Assembly: GCA_002722175.1 (NCBI GenBank)
Contig: PBKU01000057.1
Span: 1-64,000 of the forward strand
Direction of reading: 5' to 3'
Length of the DNA: 64,000 nucleotides
Origin: Magnetovibrio sp.
Lineage (GTDB): Bacteria > Pseudomonadota > Alphaproteobacteria > Rhodospirillales > Casp-alpha2
In this document: positions 1 to 8,139 of the stretch, piece by piece
Layout of the letters: every line of letters begins with the position of its first letter
How positions within the stretch are numbered: the first letter of the stretch is position 1
Translations under genes and position numbers: made by a program
Notes under the pieces: model-generated
The model's database searches: none
Seen by the model: only the letters and a program-made list of their open reading frames with translations
Told to the model about the DNA's origin: nothing

Positions 1-99
1 CTATGTATAAAAGAAAATGTGTAATATGGTTCTTAAAGGAAAATTAGTAGAATTAAGCTTCTTCCATATAGGTTGGTTTTAAAAAATGAAACTAAACGT

Positions 100-1296
100 A
101 TGAATTCAAATAAGAAAAACTGGAATGAAGCCACCCGATTGGTTCATGAAGGGTCATTGAGATCACAGTTTTTTGAGACTTCTGAGGCGCTTTTCTTAAC
201 CTCAGGATATGTTTATCCCTCCCCGGAAGATGCGGAAGAAGCCTTTAAAGGTAACCGCCTACGCTATGTCTATTCACGTTATTCTAATCCAACAGTAACT
301 ATGTTTGAAAATCGACTGGCTAAGCTTGAGGGTGCCAATTGGTGCGTTGCAACAGCATCTGGCATGGCAGCGTGTTTTTCAATTCTTGCTTCACAACTAG
401 TTTCAGGTGATCGATTGGTTGCTTCAAAAGCTCTATTTGGTTCTTGCCTGTTTATTATAACAGAGCTCCTCCCAAGGTATGGTATTCAGACCACACTGGT
501 TGATGGAAAAGAACTCAACGAGTGGAAAAATGCCCTAAAGACTAAAACAAAATGTGTTTTTGTTGAAACACCTTCAAATCCAACGCTAGATATTATCGAC
601 CTGTCTGCTCTCTCTCAGCTGACGCACAAAGCCGGTGCATGCTTGATAGTTGATAATGCATTCGCCTCCCCGCTTTTGCAAAAACCATTAGACCTGGGCG
701 CTGATATCGTAATGTACTCAGCAACAAAGCATATTGATGGGCAAGGCCGTACCCTTGGGGGAGCTATTCTCTCAAATAACGAAAGCCTCCTGACAAATAA
801 TATCTTGCCATGGATGCGTCACACCGGCCCTGCATTATCTCCATTTAACGCCTGGGTTCTGCTCAAAGGGCTCGAGACATTGAATTTACGCGTTTCTAAA
901 GCTACTGAAAACGCGACAAAGTTAGCAACTTTATTATCAAATCACCCAAAAATATCTAAACTACTCTATCCAGGACATCCTACCCACCCTCAACATGATC
1001 TAGCAACTGAACAAATGAAAAAAGGGGGGACCATAGTTACATTTGAGGTTCGCGGTGGAAAAAAATCTGCCTTCGATTTTATCCGAAATTTAGACATTAT
1101 AAAAATTTCTAACAATTTAGGAGACTCGAAAAGCTTAATTACGCATCCTACCACCACAACACATCAAAGACTTTCGCAAAAAGAGCGGAAATCCCTCGGC
1201 ATCACTAATGGTATGTTGCGACTATCAGTGGGCCTTGAAGACATAGAAGATTTAGAGCTTGATATAAAAACTGGCTTAGATTGTCTCAGCCTTTAA
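100..1296 (+). CDS. metZ: O-succinylhomoserine sulfhydrylase (MetZ-like)
   Basis: PLP-dependent Cys/Met-metabolism enzyme, 398 aa, expected to convert an activated homoserine plus sulfide to homocysteine in methionine synthesis. The PLP lysine lies in SATKH (Lys210), preceded by an IVDNAFASP segment (residues 183-191). The N-terminal NEATRLVHEG and TSGYVY segments are typical of MetZ rather than cystathionine lyases. Translation is open back to a TTG at 73, but ATG 100 gives the family-like N-terminus; neither has a good ribosome-binding site. Its 3' end overlaps the convergent hydroxyacid dehydrogenase by 4 bp. MetZ versus another O-acyl-homoserine sulfhydrylase rests on overall resemblance only. 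I saw no SAM-II riboswitch in the 99 bp upstream. Confidence 0.88.
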   Translation: MNSNKKNWNEATRLVHEGSLRSQFFETSEALFLTSGYVYPSPEDAEEAFKGNRLRYVYSRYSNPTVTMFENRLAKLEGANWCVATASGMAACFSILASQLVSGDRLVASKALFGSCLFIITELLPRYGIQTTLVDGKELNEWKNALKTKTKCVFVETPSNPTLDIIDLSALSQLTHKAGACLIVDNAFASPLLQKPLDLGADIVMYSATKHIDGQGRTLGGAILSNNESLLTNNILPWMRHTGPALSPFNAWVLLKGLETLNLRVSKATENATKLATLLSNHPKISKLLYPGHPTHPQHDLATEQMKKGGTIVTFEVRGGKKSAFDFIRNLDIIKISNNLGDSKSLITHPTTTTHQRLSQKERKSLGITNGMLRLSVGLEDIEDLELDIKTGLDCLSL

Positions 1297-2279
1297 GTGT
1301 TGTCGTGTAAAACAGTGTCCGGAGGGATATGCCCGTCAATAAACGTTTTAATATTTATTAATACTTTTTCCCCCATATCAATTCGACCCTCGTAGGTTGC
1401 AGAGCCCATGTGCGGAAGAAGAACAACGTTCTCAAGTTTTAGCATTTTTGGATTAACAGCCGGTTCATGCTCAAAAACATCTAACCCTGCACCCGCTATC
1501 TCATGGTTTACAAGCATTCTTGTCAATTCATTTTCATCTATGATTTCACCGCGCGCGGTGTTAATAATCACAGCATGTGATTGGAGTAACCTTAGTCGAC
1601 GAGCCGAAAGCAGGTGATACGTAGCAGGAGTATGAGGGCAGTTCACTGAAATAATATCAACCCGCGCTAACATTTGATCCAAGCTTTCCCAATACGTCGC
1701 TTCATACGTTTGTTCAATCTCATCATGCAAACGACGACGATTATGGTAATGGACCGAGAGCCCAAAGCCTTTTGCACGTCTTGCGACCGCTAGACCGATT
1801 CGGCCCATACCGATAATACCAAGCCTTTTACCGTAAATCCGATGTCCAAGCATAGAAGTTGGTGCCCACCCATTCCACTCCCCCGCCCTAAGAAGCCGTT
1901 CCCCTTCAGTAAGGCGACGGGGAACAGCCAACATAAGAGCTAGGGTCATGTCTGCTGTGTCTTCGGTTAAAGCATCCGGTGTGTTAGTGACAGTAACACC
2001 TTTTTTGCGAGCTGCCTCCAAATCTATATGATCAACCCCAGTACCATAGTTGGCAATTAACTTTAGTTTTGCTCCCGCCTGAGATATAATCTCACTATCA
2101 AGGTGATCCGTAACTGTTGGCACTAAAACATCGGCATTTCTTATAGAATCAATGAGTTGGTCTGAGTTCATAGATTGATCTGTCAAGTTTAATTGAACAT
2201 TAAAAAGTTCCATCATTCTTGTTTCTATAGAATCCGGTAATTTTCGAGTTATAATTACAACCGGCTTTTGATTTGCCAT
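1293..2279 (-). CDS. D-2-hydroxyacid dehydrogenase (glyoxylate/hydroxypyruvate reductase type)
   Basis: NAD(P)-dependent D-2-hydroxyacid dehydrogenase, 328 aa, full length. The Rossmann glycine motif GMGRIG is at residues 157-162. The catalytic triad is visible as Arg243 (NTARGE), Glu272 (DVFEHEP) and His290 (LLPHMGSAT). GyaR/GhrB-type enzymes of this shape reduce glyoxylate or hydroxypyruvate in the cytoplasm; the exact substrate cannot be read from sequence. It is transcribed divergently from the SH3-domain gene, with 131 bp between starts, and runs convergently into metZ. Confidence 0.85.
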   Translation of the reverse strand: MANQKPVVIITRKLPDSIETRMMELFNVQLNLTDQSMNSDQLIDSIRNADVLVPTVTDHLDSEIISQAGAKLKLIANYGTGVDHIDLEAARKKGVTVTNTPDALTEDTADMTLALMLAVPRRLTEGERLLRAGEWNGWAPTSMLGHRIYGKRLGIIGMGRIGLAVARRAKGFGLSVHYHNRRRLHDEIEQTYEATYWESLDQMLARVDIISVNCPHTPATYHLLSARRLRLLQSHAVIINTARGEIIDENELTRMLVNHEIAGAGLDVFEHEPAVNPKMLKLENVVLLPHMGSATYEGRIDMGEKVLINIKTFIDGHIPPDTVLHDNT

Positions 2280-2321
2280 CTTATTACTCCCAACTGAACA
2301 TCCTAACGCCTACCAATATCA

Positions 2322-2358
2322 AGACAAATTGTCTAGCCCCTTGACCGATTATTGTCTA
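2322..2358. promoter_or_regulatory. Palindrome plus direct repeat in divergent promoter region
   Basis: A 13-bp palindrome AGACAA-A-TTGTCT lies at 2322-2334. Its right-hand sequence TTGTCTA (2329-2335) recurs at 2352-2358, 23 bp downstream, about two helical turns. This sits between the divergent dehydrogenase and SH3 genes, next to the predicted SH3-gene promoter, so an operator is possible. No regulator is identified. Confidence 0.3.
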
Positions 2359-2371
2359 AACGGCATATACT
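2341..2371 (+). promoter_or_regulatory. Candidate sigma-70 promoter for SH3-domain gene
   Basis: TTGACC at 2341-2346 and TATACT at 2366-2371, spaced 19 bp, 40 bp upstream of the SH3 start codon. The long spacer weakens the call. Confidence 0.35.
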
Positions 2372-2410
2372 TCTCGTGCAAATTAACTGTTTAACTCTCA
2401 GCCATTTACG

Positions 2411-2917
2411 ATGAAGCATTTGAATAATCTTTATATATTGGGGTTTCTGTTTGCCATAAATATTTTTGCGGGCATAAAGGTTCTTGCTGAAACAAAAAAA
2501 ACTGAATTGCCCCCCCGTTTTGCAAGTTTACGTGCTAATGAAGTAAATCTTCGCACAGGCCCAGGGGTACGGTATCCTGTTGAATTAGTCTTTCATCGCA
2601 AAGCACTCCCGGTAAAAATTATAAAAAACTATCACACTTGGCGACTTATCCGAGATTGGGAAGGAACGAAAGGTTGGGTTCACCAAAGCATGCTTACCAA
2701 CAAACGAACATTGATTGTAACAGGTAGAATACGCACTTTAAGAAACAAGCCAACGAGCGAGAGCCGCGCTATTGCCCGGCTCGAAGAAGGCCTCATTGTT
2801 AAATTGGACTACTGCCCATCGGATGTTAGATGGTGCCGTATTAGTGTAAAAGGAGTGAGCGGATGGCTCCGTCGGGCTGAAATTTGGGGCGTTGGTAAAA
2901 ATGAAGTTGTAAAATGA
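2411..2917 (+). CDS. Secreted SH3-domain protein
   Basis: A 168-aa exported protein. Residues 1-26 form a signal peptide with a long hydrophobic core and a likely cleavage site after VLA. A bacterial SH3 domain follows (about 42-95), containing VNLRTGPGVRYPV and ending GWVHQSML. A second SH3-like repeat (about 105-160) contains RNKPTSES and GWLRRAEIWG. Such domains usually bind cell-wall peptides, so a periplasmic envelope role is likely but unproven. There is no catalytic domain. It ends 7 bp from the convergent DUF3501 gene. Confidence 0.75.
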   Translation: MKHLNNLYILGFLFAINIFAGIKVLAETKKTELPPRFASLRANEVNLRTGPGVRYPVELVFHRKALPVKIIKNYHTWRLIRDWEGTKGWVHQSMLTNKRTLIVTGRIRTLRNKPTSESRAIARLEEGLIVKLDYCPSDVRWCRISVKGVSGWLRRAEIWGVGKNEVVK

Positions 2918-2924
2918 ACCAGCG

Positions 2925-3512
2925 CTAGTCTAAGTCACCAATCAAGCTTTTATGTATACTACTTGGCATGAACGCACTATGGTTATATCTTAGGTGCGCA
3001 ATTGCTATTTTCGGCTGAGCATTTGGTTCTTTAAATTTTTTAATTTGTTCTTGCGAAAATAAAAAATGCACAAACTGGACCGCAGATGCTTTTCCTTTTG
3101 AGGAGGTTCGGTCAATATCGTTCTCAGGAGTTCCAGAAATACTTTCGGCGCTGAATTGAAGACTAATCGTTTTTTCGACACCGCCAAGCTCGCTAAGTGT
3201 AGCTGCCCGAACGATCGGGTCCGCAATTTCAAACATCAACGTAGCAACAAGCTCATGTCCATTTGGAATTAAAGGATTATATGCTATTAATTCGTCTTCA
3301 ATCTGGCTATCGCCTCCTTTTTCAATAAAAAGCATCTCATGAACCTGGTGATGCATTGTTTCGTAATTTTCAAAATAAAAAGTTGCATCTGGGCCGCAAC
3401 TTAGCCGCCTGTCACGTTTGATCGCTCTGATTTCTTGACGGCGTTCATTCCGAATTCTTTTATACTCTGACATAGACATAATATCTTCACGAGTAAGTTT
3501 GTAATTAGCCAT
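2925..3512 (-). CDS. DUF3501 family protein
   Basis: A 195-aa protein matching the DUF3501 family in its N-terminus (LTREDIMSMSEYKRIRNERR) and length. It is soluble, with no signal peptide and no recognisable catalytic motif. Its ATG shares a base with the TAA stop of the upstream Fe-S protein gene (TAATG), so the two are probably translationally coupled. The family recurrently sits beside rubrerythrin and GlpC/HdrD-like genes, as here, which suggests a redox or peroxide-related partner role. Its biochemical function is unknown to me. Confidence 0.75.
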   Translation of the reverse strand: MANYKLTREDIMSMSEYKRIRNERRQEIRAIKRDRRLSCGPDATFYFENYETMHHQVHEMLFIEKGGDSQIEDELIAYNPLIPNGHELVATLMFEIADPIVRAATLSELGGVEKTISLQFSAESISGTPENDIDRTSSKGKASAVQFVHFLFSQEQIKKFKEPNAQPKIAIAHLRYNHSAFMPSSIHKSLIGDLD

Positions 3513-4873
3513 TACAAATTTCCCTGCTTTCCAAAGCCATTTAAACCGTATGCTTGCGCTACTAGCTCTATTGGGTGTCGGGCTATACTGATTGTTGGGG
3601 GCGTATCAACTAATAGTTCTAAGCCATGTAATATATGATCACGTGCCAGAGGACACTCCGATACAATATTCTCTGTTATATTTCTCGAAACCTTTCGAGC
3701 AACTGGTTTCCCTACTTTTAAACTGACCTCATAGTTTTCTTTCATTACTCCCCAGGTTCCGCCATGGCCTGAGCATTGGTCAAGAACCGTGACTTGAGTA
3801 TCAGGTATTTTATGCAATACTTCAGCGCCCTTTTGTCCGATATTTTGGGCGCGCGAATGACAGGAAATATGTACAGTAATATCCCCAATTGGTGACATGC
3901 CCTCTGCTAGACCCTCATTTTTTGAAATATCAACTAGGTATTCAGTTATATCATAAACTGAGTTTGAAAGTTTCTCTACATCTTGATTGTTTGGCAAAAT
4001 TAAGGGCCATTCAAATTTGAGCATTAAGGCACATGAAGGGACTACAGTTACAATGTCATAACCTTTATCAATCCAGTCTCTTAAAATAACAGATATTTCT
4101 TCAGCACGCTTTGCAACACCGGCTAAATCTCCATACTCCAGCTGAGGCATCCCGCAGCATTTTGGGTATACCACTTCAGTCTGAACACCATTTTTTTCTA
4201 AAACTGCTTTGGCAGCTAACCCTATTTTAGAATTATTATACTCCGCAAAACAAGTTGCATACATCACAACCTTTCTACCTTTCGCTGGCACAGTATTGTT
4301 TGGTTTGATTGCACTCTGGCGAACTTGTTCAGTAAAGCGTTTTTCCTCATATGTTGGTAAAATTGCATTCTGATGAATCCCAAGGAACGTCTGCAAAATT
4401 GACCGCGTTACTCTATTTCCACATTCAAGAAACTTGTTTAAAATTCCACTGAAATAACAACCCAGCTTTCCATTTAAGTCCGTATCTGAAATCCGCTTCT
4501 TTATCCAAGAAACCTTATTTTTCTTCAATTCTATCGCACGAAAGCGGAGCATAAGGTGCGGAAAGTCGATGTCAAATTCATGCGGAGGAACATATGGGCA
4601 TTTTGTCATAAAGCACATATCACATAAAGTACAGGCTTCTACTATTTGGGGAAAATGTGCACTATCAACTGTATCCAATTCACCATTAGCGGACTCATCT
4701 ATCAAATCAAATAAGCGAGGAAAGCTTTCACAAATATTGAAACACCGCCTACACCCGTGGCAAACATCAAAGACACGACGCAGTTCAACATCCAATTTTT
4801 CTTCATTAAAAAAGTCTTGCGTCTCCCATTTGATTGGCTTCCTAATCGGCGCTTCCAGGCTACCTTCCCGCAT
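3512..4873 (-). CDS. GlpC/HdrD-like Fe-S oxidoreductase (heterodisulfide reductase-related)
   Basis: A 453-aa protein with two N-terminal ferredoxin-type cysteine clusters, C38-x2-C41-x2-C44-x3-C48 and C81-x2-C84-x2-C87-x4-CP (C92), for 4Fe-4S centres. Two CCG-type domains follow, with YPKCCGMPQ and a later DQCSGHGGT, as in GlpC and HdrD subunits. I expect electron transfer to or from a thiol or quinone partner; the substrate is not known. The reading frame is open to a TTG at 4897, but ATG 4873 has AGGAG seven bases upstream and is preferred. It lies between rubrerythrin and the DUF3501 gene, downstream of a strong intercistronic hairpin. The second cluster has four residues before its last Cys rather than three. 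Confidence 0.8.
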   Translation of the reverse strand: MREGSLEAPIRKPIKWETQDFFNEEKLDVELRRVFDVCHGCRRCFNICESFPRLFDLIDESANGELDTVDSAHFPQIVEACTLCDMCFMTKCPYVPPHEFDIDFPHLMLRFRAIELKKNKVSWIKKRISDTDLNGKLGCYFSGILNKFLECGNRVTRSILQTFLGIHQNAILPTYEEKRFTEQVRQSAIKPNNTVPAKGRKVVMYATCFAEYNNSKIGLAAKAVLEKNGVQTEVVYPKCCGMPQLEYGDLAGVAKRAEEISVILRDWIDKGYDIVTVVPSCALMLKFEWPLILPNNQDVEKLSNSVYDITEYLVDISKNEGLAEGMSPIGDITVHISCHSRAQNIGQKGAEVLHKIPDTQVTVLDQCSGHGGTWGVMKENYEVSLKVGKPVARKVSRNITENIVSECPLARDHILHGLELLVDTPPTISIARHPIELVAQAYGLNGFGKQGNL

Positions 4874-4918
4874 TTTCTCGCTCCTGTCGCCAGTCAATCA
4901 ATTAATCACCAATATAAA

Positions 4919-4939
4919 GGGGGGCTATCGTAGCCCCCC
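4919..4939 (-). terminator. Intercistronic GC-rich hairpin between rubrerythrin and Fe-S gene
   Basis: Perfect 9-bp inverted repeat GGGGGGCTA / TAGCCCCCC around a TCG loop. Read on the minus strand it is followed by TTTATATT, a weak U-tract. It lies 34 bp past the rubrerythrin stop and 45 bp before the preferred Fe-S gene start. It could be a leaky terminator or an mRNA-stabilising hairpin that lets rubrerythrin exceed the two downstream genes. Confidence 0.6.
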
Positions 4940-4973
4940 CAATAGAAAACTCGCTTCGCTTTATACGCGAAAT

Positions 4974-5393
4974 TTATTCCATTGTGTCGAAAGCTTTCTG
5001 AAAACGTCCAGCGTGCGATTTCTCAGCCTTTGCCAACGTTTCAAACCAATCGGCAATTTCATCAAATCCTTCTTCTCTAGCTGTTCTAGCCATTCCAGGA
5101 TACATGTCTGTGTATTCATGGGTTTCCCCTGCAATAGCAGCTTTTAAATTATCCCCTGTGGGACCAATTGGCTCTCCTGTTGCAGGATCTCCAGTTTCCT
5201 CAAGGAATTCCAGATGGCCATGCGCATGTCCTGTTTCTCCTTCAGCCGTGGATCGAAAAACAGCAGCAACGTCATTAAAACCCTCAACGTCGGCTTTTTG
5301 CGCAAAATACAGATACCGTCTATTGGCCTGGGATTCGCCAGCGAAAGCATCTTTAAGATTTTGTTCTGTTTTAGAGTTTTTTAGTTCAGGCAT
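4974..5393 (-). CDS. Rubrerythrin, short form without rubredoxin domain
   Basis: A 139-aa four-helix ferritin-like di-iron protein, expected to reduce hydrogen peroxide in the cytoplasm. Likely iron ligands are visible in the two repeats: Glu20 (FAGES), Glu53 and His56 (EGETGHA), Glu90/Glu93 (AGETHEY) and Glu124/His127 (AEKSH). The C-terminal CxxC...CxxC rubredoxin domain of classical rubrerythrin is absent, so it needs an external electron donor; the adjacent Fe-S oxidoreductase is a candidate by position only. The start has a strong CAGGAG site six bases upstream. An ICE-like Irr motif and a palindrome mark its promoter. Confidence 0.9.
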   Translation of the reverse strand: MPELKNSKTEQNLKDAFAGESQANRRYLYFAQKADVEGFNDVAAVFRSTAEGETGHAHGHLEFLEETGDPATGEPIGPTGDNLKAAIAGETHEYTDMYPGMARTAREEGFDEIADWFETLAKAEKSHAGRFQKAFDTME

Positions 5394-5464
5394 TTCAGTC
5401 TCCTGACGGTTTCGTTAATCTAAGCCCTTGTCGCCAAGGTTAATAAACAATAAAATTACACGGT

Positions 5465-5496
5465 CTGGATATGGGCCTATCCAGTACGAATGTCAA
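5465..5496 (-). promoter_or_regulatory. Candidate rubrerythrin promoter with overlapping palindromic operator
   Basis: On the minus strand a perfect -35 TTGACA lies at 5491-5496. At 17 bp spacing the -10 would be CATATC, which is poor. The -10 region is covered by a perfect inverted repeat CTGGATA-N6-TATCCAG (5465-5484). A weak -10 under a palindrome suggests a regulated promoter. The rubrerythrin start is about 70 bp downstream. Confidence 0.5.
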
Positions 5497-5499
5497 TAC

Positions 5500-5516
5500 T
5501 TTTGAACGATTCTAAA
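5500..5516. promoter_or_regulatory. Candidate Irr-binding iron control element (ICE)
   Basis: Read on the plus strand this is TTTTGAA-CGA-TTCTAAA, matching 13 of the 14 defined positions of the ICE consensus TTTAGAA-N3-TTCTAAA, as I recall it from alphaproteobacterial Irr regulons. It lies 3 bp upstream of the -35 of the rubrerythrin promoter and about 34 bp past the irr stop codon. That irr itself is the adjacent gene supports the reading. Confidence 0.6.
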
Positions 5517-5549
5517 ATAAAAAATCTGGCGTCAAGCTCAATCTATCTT

Positions 5550-5951
5550 CTAACGAACACGGATTATGATATCAATACGGTCTATAGTCGCACCATCCGG
5601 TAATAAGGGAATTCCATGTATCTTAATTACATCGGAAGGAATATCTTTTAATTGGCCTGTTCCTTCGAAAAAAAAATGGTGGTGATGATTTGTGTTTGTA
5701 TCAAAATAACTACTGTTTGAATCAACTATAATATGCCTCAACAACCCTTTTTTCGTAAACTGATTAAGTGTGTTGTAGACTGTTGCCAAAGAGACGCTTA
5801 CTCCATTAGACAAAGCCTTATTATATAGCCAGTCAGCAGTTACATGCTGATCACATTCAACAAACAGCATTTTAGCAAGCGAAAGGCGCTGGCGCGTGGG
5901 GCGCAAATCCGCACTGCGTAATATTTGCAACGGAGATTTAGGCGGGAGCAT
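5550..5951 (-). CDS. irr: Irr, haem/iron-responsive Fur-family regulator
   Basis: A 133-aa Fur-superfamily regulator with an N-terminal winged helix (LRPTRQRL and SLATVYNTLNQF) and a four-histidine stretch HHHHFFFEGTG at residues 89-99, typical of Irr rather than Fur, Zur or PerR. The C-terminus IDRIDIIIRVR is also Irr-like. Irr controls iron-dependent genes in alphaproteobacteria in response to haem. Its position next to fabI-fabB-fabA is a recurrent alphaproteobacterial neighbourhood. I see no CP haem motif at the N-terminus. The 88 bp upstream contains a small CTCAA-N2-TTGAG palindrome (6002-6013) that could take part in its own control. Confidence 0.88.
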   Translation of the reverse strand: MLPPKSPLQILRSADLRPTRQRLSLAKMLFVECDQHVTADWLYNKALSNGVSVSLATVYNTLNQFTKKGLLRHIIVDSNSSYFDTNTNHHHHFFFEGTGQLKDIPSDVIKIHGIPLLPDGATIDRIDIIIRVR

Positions 5952-6039
5952 CTGAGTATCTCTCTACATTACCTGTAATTTGACATTCTTAAATAATAAT
6001 TCTCAAAATTGAGATAAAATATATCCTATCCTGTTTAAG

Positions 6040-6879
6040 TTATTCTTTGAGAACTGATGGAGCAGGCAAGCCAACAATATTATACCCCGCATCCACGTGG
6101 TGAATTTCTCCAGTGACGCTTCGTGAAAGATCAGACGTTAGATAAAGTGCAGCACCACCGACATCAGAAAGCTCAATATTTTTTTTCATCGGAGAGTGTT
6201 TCTCACTCCAACGAAAAATATGGCGGGCATCACTAATGGCACTTCCAGCAAGTGTTCGCATCGGTCCAGCTGATATTGCGTTCACTCGAATGTTTTGAGG
6301 CCCGAGGTCTACAGCGAGATATCGGACACTTGCTTCAAGAGCAGCTTTTGCAACGCCCATTACATTATAATTTGGCACAACACGCTGCGACCCCGCAAAT
6401 GTCAGAGCGATCATACTGCCACCATGCGGCATAAGCTTTGCAACCTTTCCTGCCAGAGCCGTGAACGAATAACAGGAAACATCCATCGTCCTCAGAAAGT
6501 TTGCTCGCGTTGTATCAAGGTATTGTCCTTTTAATTCATCCTTATCAGAGTAAGCTACAGCATGAATCAGAAAATCTATATTACTCCACTTAGAAGCCAC
6601 AACAGTAATTACCCGATCTAAATCTTCCGCACATTCAACGTCGCAGGGTTCAATAATTTCAGCCCCAACAGATTCAGCAAGGGGGCGCACACGTTTTTCT
6701 ATCGCAGGCCCTTGATATGTAAATGCAAGATCGGCACCGTGGTGTGCCAACACTTCGGCAATACCCCATGCAATTGACTTATTATTTGCGACTCCGATAA
6801 TCAGTCCCTTTTTGCCACGCATAAGTCTACCTTCAACTAAAGTTTCTAAGGCCGATGTTTGTTGATAATTAATAGTCAT
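6040..6879 (-). CDS. fabI: Enoyl-ACP reductase (NADH) FabI
   Basis: Short-chain dehydrogenase-type enoyl-ACP reductase, 279 aa, catalysing the last step of each fatty-acid elongation cycle. The nucleotide site is GVANNKSIAWGIA (residues 29-41). The catalytic Tyr171-x6-Lys178 spacing (YNVMGVAK) is the FabI signature, distinct from the Tyr-x3-Lys of ordinary SDRs. The N-terminus is about 19 residues longer than the core, so Met20 (MRGKKGL) is an alternative start. It is the last gene of a fabA-fabB-fabI unit. Confidence 0.93.
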   Translation of the reverse strand: MTINYQQTSALETLVEGRLMRGKKGLIIGVANNKSIAWGIAEVLAHHGADLAFTYQGPAIEKRVRPLAESVGAEIIEPCDVECAEDLDRVITVVASKWSNIDFLIHAVAYSDKDELKGQYLDTTRANFLRTMDVSCYSFTALAGKVAKLMPHGGSMIALTFAGSQRVVPNYNVMGVAKAALEASVRYLAVDLGPQNIRVNAISAGPMRTLAGSAISDARHIFRWSEKHSPMKKNIELSDVGGAALYLTSDLSRSVTGEIHHVDAGYNIVGLPAPSVLKE

Positions 6880-6905
6880 TTATTTCAACTCTAAAATAAG
6901 ATTAT

Positions 6906-8129
6906 TCATAGATCGTGGCGTTTAAAAGCAAGTGTCGCGTTCGTTCCCCCAAATCCAAAGCTATTCGACATGACGCAATTTAGGGCAATACCAGTCATCA
7001 GTTCCGTAATTATTGGCATGTCATGCAAAGTTGGGTCAGGATCCGTTACGTTAGCTGACGCCGAAATAAAACCTTTTTCCATCATTATGAGGCTGTATAT
7101 AACTTCTTGAACACCTGCCGCTCCTAACGAGTGCCCCGTCAAAGATTTAGTTGACGTAAAGTTTGGCACACGGTTTCTATCAGCAAAAACCTCTCGGATT
7201 GCCTCTAGCTCCTTTTGATCTCCAACTGGGGTCGAGGTTCCATGGGTATTAATATAATCTATAGGCACATCCAAATTATGCATTGCCATTCGCATACAGC
7301 GCACAGCTCCTTCGCCAGAAGGTTGAACCATATCAAAGCCATCAGATGTTGCTCCATAACCAGCAACTTCAGCATAAATCTTTGCCCCTCTTGCTTTTGC
7401 ATGGTCATATTCCTCCAGAACAACAACACCCCCACCTCCCGAAATAACAAATCCATCACGCATTGAATCAAATGGGCGCGATGCTTGCTCTGGGGTATCG
7501 TTAAAACCAGATGACAGCGCAGGCATAGCATCAAAAAGCACTGATAACGTCCAATGCAATTCTTCTCCCCCACCCGCAAATACAATGTCTTGCTTTCCAA
7601 GCTGAATTAACTCTGCGCCATTCCCGATGCAATGAGCGCTTGTTGAACAAGCTGAGCTAATTGAATAGCTTAATCCTTTGATTTTAAAGGCTGTTGCCAA
7701 AGTCGCAGAATTTGTAGACGACATGGTCCTTGGGACCATAAAAGGCCCTACCCGTTTTGGGCCCTTATTTTGAGCTAGGTCTGCCGCCTCTACCTGATTT
7801 GACGTCGAAGGCCCTCCGGACCCCATTATTAAAGCCGCCCTTTCATTTGAAACCTCTGATTCAGTTAAACCTGAGTCTTCGATAGCTTCTTTCATCGCAA
7901 CAAAGTTGTATGCAGCTCCATCGCCCATAAAGCGTCGCCAACGCCTATCTACATGGTTATCAAGGTTTGTTTTAGGTGTGCCATGCAGATGACTCCGAAA
8001 CCCCATTTCTTTATACTCTTCAGAAAACACGATACCTGATCGACCTTCGTGAAGGGATTTTGTTACCTGTTCCTTGTTCCCGCCAATACTAGACACAATC
8101 CCAATACCAGTAATAACCACGCGTTTCAT
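6906..8129 (-). CDS. fabB: 3-oxoacyl-ACP synthase I FabB
   Basis: Condensing enzyme of 407 aa for type II fatty-acid synthesis, needed for elongating unsaturated intermediates. The catalytic triad is Cys161 (SACSTSAH), His296 (INTHGTSTP) and His333 ([10 protein letters not shown]). The reading frame extends upstream to 8192, inside fabA, but ATG 8129 starts the conserved [10 protein letters not shown], has a GAGG site, and leaves 10 bp after the fabA stop. Position between fabA and fabI supports FabB rather than FabF. Confidence 0.93.
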   Translation of the reverse strand: MKRVVITGIGIVSSIGGNKEQVTKSLHEGRSGIVFSEEYKEMGFRSHLHGTPKTNLDNHVDRRWRRFMGDGAAYNFVAMKEAIEDSGLTESEVSNERAALIMGSGGPSTSNQVEAADLAQNKGPKRVGPFMVPRTMSSTNSATLATAFKIKGLSYSISSACSTSAHCIGNGAELIQLGKQDIVFAGGGEELHWTLSVLFDAMPALSSGFNDTPEQASRPFDSMRDGFVISGGGGVVVLEEYDHAKARGAKIYAEVAGYGATSDGFDMVQPSGEGAVRCMRMAMHNLDVPIDYINTHGTSTPVGDQKELEAIREVFADRNRVPNFTSTKSLTGHSLGAAGVQEVIYSLIMMEKGFISASANVTDPDPTLHDMPIITELMTGIALNCVMSNSFGFGGTNATLAFKRHDL

Positions 8130-8139
8130 GGCTGCCTCA

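Noticed and set aside
1-99. SAM-II riboswitch upstream of metZ
   Set aside because: Such riboswitches are common before met genes in this class, but the short leader shows no matching pseudoknot segments.
4569-5147. 192-aa plus-strand frame
   Set aside because: Antisense across the Fe-S gene and rubrerythrin, both with clear motifs; no family features of its own.
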